Notes under the pieces: generated by a model
What the model saw: the letters and a program-made list of their open reading frames with translations, nothing else
Told to the model about the DNA's origin: nothing
The model's database searches: none
DNA from: Bacteroidaceae bacterium
GTDB lineage: Bacteria; Bacteroidota; Bacteroidia; Bacteroidales; Bacteroidaceae
Assembly (NCBI GenBank): GCA_017466065.1
Contig: JAFTUV010000043.1
Span: 1 to 7,944 of the forward strand
DNA: 7,944 nt
Reading direction: 5' to 3'
Position numbers and translations under genes: made by a program
Part shown: piece after piece, positions 5,907 to 7,944 of the stretch
How the letters are laid out: every line of letters begins with the position of its first letter
Position numbering within the stretch: the stretch's first letter is position 1

Positions 5907-6837
5907 CAGCAATAAAAACCGCCATAGATGGGGGGTGATATATTGTCCCCGGATAGGTTCTCTTTCGCCACAAAAGCGGTGGCGCGAGATTAGCGAATAT
6001 CTCAAAGAGAAGCACGTGGAGTATGACTGCATTCAATCGGAGGATTATACCTCACTCGAACGTCAGGCTATGATGCTTGCCGACAATGGTTATGAAACTA
6101 TTGTGGTTATTGGCGGTGATGGAGCTTTACAGGATGTGATAAACGGCATAATGGCGTCGAAGAATGCCGAAAGGGTGGCGTTGGGCATTATCCCCAATGG
6201 TATTGCCAATGACTATGCTTCGTATTGGGGGCTCCCTCTTCACGATTACAAGACTGCTGTCGATTGTATTATAACTCATCGCACTCGTGGCGTGGATGTT
6301 GGCTGCTGCATTTATTCCGAGGAGGGAGTTGAGAAGAAACGTTACTTTTTGAATGTGTTAAACATAGGGCTCACGGCGCGTGTGGTGGAGATTGCCAACC
6401 GTCGCAGGTTCCTGTTTGCCAAGGTCGCTTCAATTGTGAGCAGTGTCTTTCATCTGCTTTTTATGCGTCAGAATTTCAATATGCGGTTCAGGCTCAACAA
6501 TCAGCTTGTGGAGAAGAAGTATATGATGCTGTGTGTGGGTAATTCCCGCGGCTACGGAATGACACCCAGTGCGGTTCCCTATAATGGCAGGCTCGATGTA
6601 TCGGCAATAAAGATGCCTAAATTCTTTGGAATGTTGCAAGGGCTTCTTATGGTGTATCGCCGCAGAATAATGAATTTTGAGCTTATGGAACCTCACCGTA
6701 CAACCGAAATGATTATTGAGGATGTCGATGGTGCGCGTGTGGGCATAGATGGCCGAATGTTCTATCCGACTTTCCCGTTGAAGGTTATAGTGCTTCCCGA
6801 AATTGTAAAACTTATAATACCAACCAAAATAAGATAA
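5896..6837 (+). CDS. Diacylglycerol kinase-fold lipid kinase-like protein (atypical motifs)
   Basis: This 313-residue protein has the two-domain layout of the DAGK_cat/YegS/LCB5 family, which phosphorylates diacylglycerol or related lipids with ATP at the inner membrane face. The ATP-site loop is VVIGGDGALQDVINGI (about 70-85), followed by LGIIPNGIANDYASYWGLP (96-114). The second domain has GNSRGYGMTPSAVPYNGRLD and a late GIDGR. No signal peptide or clear membrane segment is present. Compared with the usual GGDGT, P.GT.ND, DG.LD and DGE motifs, it has GGDGA, PNGIAND, YNGRLD and DGR. It may therefore be a divergent subfamily or have lost activity; the substrate is unknown. It overlaps miaA by 11 bases and precedes kdsA by 6, so it belongs to one operon, and a link to envelope lipid or LPS metabolism is plausible but inferred. 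Confidence 0.85.
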   Translation: MPNNSNKNRHRWGVIYCPRIGSLSPQKRWREISEYLKEKHVEYDCIQSEDYTSLERQAMMLADNGYETIVVIGGDGALQDVINGIMASKNAERVALGIIPNGIANDYASYWGLPLHDYKTAVDCIITHRTRGVDVGCCIYSEEGVEKKRYFLNVLNIGLTARVVEIANRRRFLFAKVASIVSSVFHLLFMRQNFNMRFRLNNQLVEKKYMMLCVGNSRGYGMTPSAVPYNGRLDVSAIKMPKFFGMLQGLLMVYRRRIMNFELMEPHRTTEMIIEDVDGARVGIDGRMFYPTFPLKVIVLPEIVKLIIPTKIR

Positions 6838-6843
6838 AAAATT

Positions 6844-7647
6844 ATGACAATAAGAGAATTGACATCAACCGAGAACTTCTTTCTGCTGGCCGGCCCCTGT
6901 GTTATTGAGGGCGAGGATATGGCTATGCGAATAGCAGAACGTGTAGTGTCGATGACTGCCGACAGGAATATTCCCTATGTGTTCAAGGGTTCCTATCGCA
7001 AGGCCAACCGTTCGCGCATCGACTCGTTCACCGGCATTGGTGATGAGAATGCCTTGCGTGTCCTGCGCAAAGTGCGCGAAACATTCAATATTCCGGTGGT
7101 AACCGATGTTCACTCGGCCGAAGAGGCAGAAATGGCAGCCGAGTATGTGGATGTTCTTCAAATACCGGCGTTCCTTTGCCGTCAGACCGACCTGCTCACA
7201 GCTGCTGCAAAAACCGGTCGCATTGTAAACATCAAGAAGGGGCAGTTCCTGTCGCCTGCGGCAATGAAATTTGCTGCCGAGAAGGTTGTGTCGGAAGGTG
7301 GTGCAGGCCGTGTAATGCTCACAGAGCGTGGCACTACATTCGGTTATCAGGACTTGGTTGTCGATTTTCGTGGAATTCCGCAGATGCGCTCCTTTGGCTA
7401 TCCGGTGGTGATGGATATAACCCATTCGCTGCAACAGCCCAATCAGACGGCGGGTGTTACAGGCGGAATGCCCGAAATGATATCTACCATAGCCAAGGCT
7501 GCCATTGCCGTTGGGGCCGATGGTATATTCATTGAAACACACGAGAACCCTGCCGAGGCAAAGAGCGATGGTGCCAATATGCTTCGCCTCGACCTGCTCG
7601 AAGACCTGCTCGATACTTTGCTTAAAATACGTGCGGCGGTTCGTTGA
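6844..7647 (+). CDS. kdsA: 3-deoxy-8-phosphooctulonate (Kdo-8-phosphate) synthase
   Basis: KdsA condenses phosphoenolpyruvate with arabinose 5-phosphate to make Kdo-8-phosphate, the precursor of the Kdo joining lipid A to the rest of LPS. The 267-residue cytosolic TIM-barrel protein carries the family motifs in order: FLLAGPCVIEG, FKGSYRKANRSRIDSF (49-62), VTDVHS, IPAFLCRQTDLL, NIKKGQF, ERGTTFGYQDLVVD and DITHSLQQPNQTAG. Cys19, His194, Glu231 and Asp242 fit the four metal ligands of Aquifex aeolicus KdsA (Cys11, His185, Glu222, Asp233), so this is the metal-dependent class. E. coli has Asn in place of the Cys. It is the last gene of the miaA operon and ends before a strong terminator. The function is highly certain. 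Confidence 0.97.
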   Translation: MTIRELTSTENFFLLAGPCVIEGEDMAMRIAERVVSMTADRNIPYVFKGSYRKANRSRIDSFTGIGDENALRVLRKVRETFNIPVVTDVHSAEEAEMAAEYVDVLQIPAFLCRQTDLLTAAAKTGRIVNIKKGQFLSPAAMKFAAEKVVSEGGAGRVMLTERGTTFGYQDLVVDFRGIPQMRSFGYPVVMDITHSLQQPNQTAGVTGGMPEMISTIAKAAIAVGADGIFIETHENPAEAKSDGANMLRLDLLEDLLDTLLKIRAAVR

Positions 7648-7705
7648 AAATGCTACTGTCGGGCCTTGTCTGTAAAGGGCCGTAACCGCTTGCGGATTCT
7701 TATCT

Positions 7706-7739
7706 GGCAGCACCCCGAAAAGGGTGCTGCCGAATTTTT
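7706..7739 (+). terminator. Terminator of the miaA-kdsA operon
   Basis: GGCAGCACCC (7706-7715) and GGGTGCTGCC (7722-7731) form a perfect G/C-rich 10-bp stem with loop CGAAAA. GAATTTTT follows, with five Ts at 7735-7739. It lies about 58 bases past the kdsA stop codon and is a textbook factor-independent terminator. Confidence 0.93.
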
Positions 7740-7834
7740 ACACACGCCTATATGCTGAGCCCTGTTTTTGTGTTGATAAATCAGGCCCGGAAATGTTCTT
7801 TTTGGGCAGGGTGGGCAAAAAGTAGGATAAAACC

Positions 7835-7863
7835 TTTGTAATCGTTTGATATACATATCTTTG
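7835..7863 (+). promoter_or_regulatory. Promoter facing the right edge of the window
   Basis: TTTG (7835-7838) is followed by 17 bases and TATCTTTG (7856-7863), an exact TAnnTTTG match with slightly short spacing. Transcription would begin near 7868-7870. CTTTGCAAAG (7859-7868), a perfect 10-base palindrome, overlaps the end of the -7 box. Confidence 0.6.
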
Positions 7864-7880
7864 CAAAGATTATCATTGAT

Positions 7881-7944
7881 ATGCTAAAAAAAATGCTTTT
7901 TTTGTGGTTCCTCCAATGTGGTCAAGAATGGCCTGAGAGGACGA
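7881..7944 (+). CDS. Possible 5' end of an unidentified gene, cut by the window edge
   Basis: An ATG at 7881, only about 12 bases beyond the predicted transcription start, opens a frame that stays open for 21 codons to the edge: MLKKMLFLWFLQCGQEWPER plus one more residue. The two lysines followed by hydrophobic residues and a Cys at 13 resemble the beginning of an exported protein or short lipoprotein signal, but the hydrophobic part is brief. An A8 run (7886-7893) and a T7 run (7897-7903) lie within the first codons. An in-frame ATG at 7893 is an alternative start. With so little sequence no product can be named, and it may not be coding. Confidence 0.3.
   Translation, partial: MLKKMLFLWFLQCGQEWPERT

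Noticed and set aside
4932..6032. Long minus-strand open frame of 366 codons opposite miaA
   Set aside because: It is antisense to the clearly recognisable miaA and the start of the lipid kinase gene, and its translation is rich in His, Arg and Cys with no domain pattern.
6865..7713. Minus-strand open frame of 282 codons opposite kdsA
   Set aside because: It mirrors kdsA, whose motifs are complete; the antisense translation shows no recognisable family and would start inside the operon terminator region.

Overview
The window looks like a stretch of Bacteroidales chromosome (Bacteroides/Prevotella/Muribaculaceae-like; genus not resolvable by eye). The main evidence is promoters of the Bacteroidetes type (TTTG, about 19 bases, TAnnTTTG) in front of several genes, little use of Shine-Dalgarno sites, a FISUMP-type surface lipoprotein, a Bacteroidetes-style MiaA, and a GTCATTTCGA-type intergenic palindrome. 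Most of the genes are ordinary core functions.

Left part, minus strand (positions 64-4732). Reading from right to left there is a Crp/Fnr-type regulator, a tRNA-Arg(UCU), a threonine dehydratase/RidA pair, ribosomal protein bL34 (rpmH, only 53 codons) and a FISUMP-domain lipoprotein. The tRNA, RidA, rpmH and the lipoprotein gene are each followed by a strong hairpin, and the regulator by a weaker possible one, so these look like short separate transcription units. Threonine dehydratase and RidA form a true functional pair, because RidA hydrolyses the reactive enamine/imine that the dehydratase releases.

The 620-base gap between the dehydratase gene and the regulator (3443-4066) holds the tRNA and a decayed plus-strand remnant of an NhaA Na+/H+ antiporter gene. 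The remnant keeps the last part of the antiporter, including a GIGLTVSIFIA-type helix, broken by a frameshift that removal of one G from a GGG run would repair.

Right part, plus strand (4893-7739). Beyond a divergent promoter region lies a compact operon: miaA (tRNA dimethylallyltransferase), overlapping by 11 bases with a diacylglycerol-kinase-fold lipid kinase that has several substituted signature residues, then 6 bases later kdsA (Kdo-8-phosphate synthase, metal-dependent type), closed by a textbook terminator. The lipid kinase and KdsA suggest an envelope-lipid/LPS theme. MiaA acts on tRNA; the tRNA-Arg in this window is not an expected MiaA substrate because its position 36 is U.

At the right edge a canonical promoter and a possible first 21 codons of another gene run out of the window. 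No phage, insertion sequence, CRISPR array or toxin-antitoxin system is visible. I do not see a novel multi-gene system; the most worthwhile items are the nhaA remnant, the atypical lipid kinase and the REP-like palindrome.
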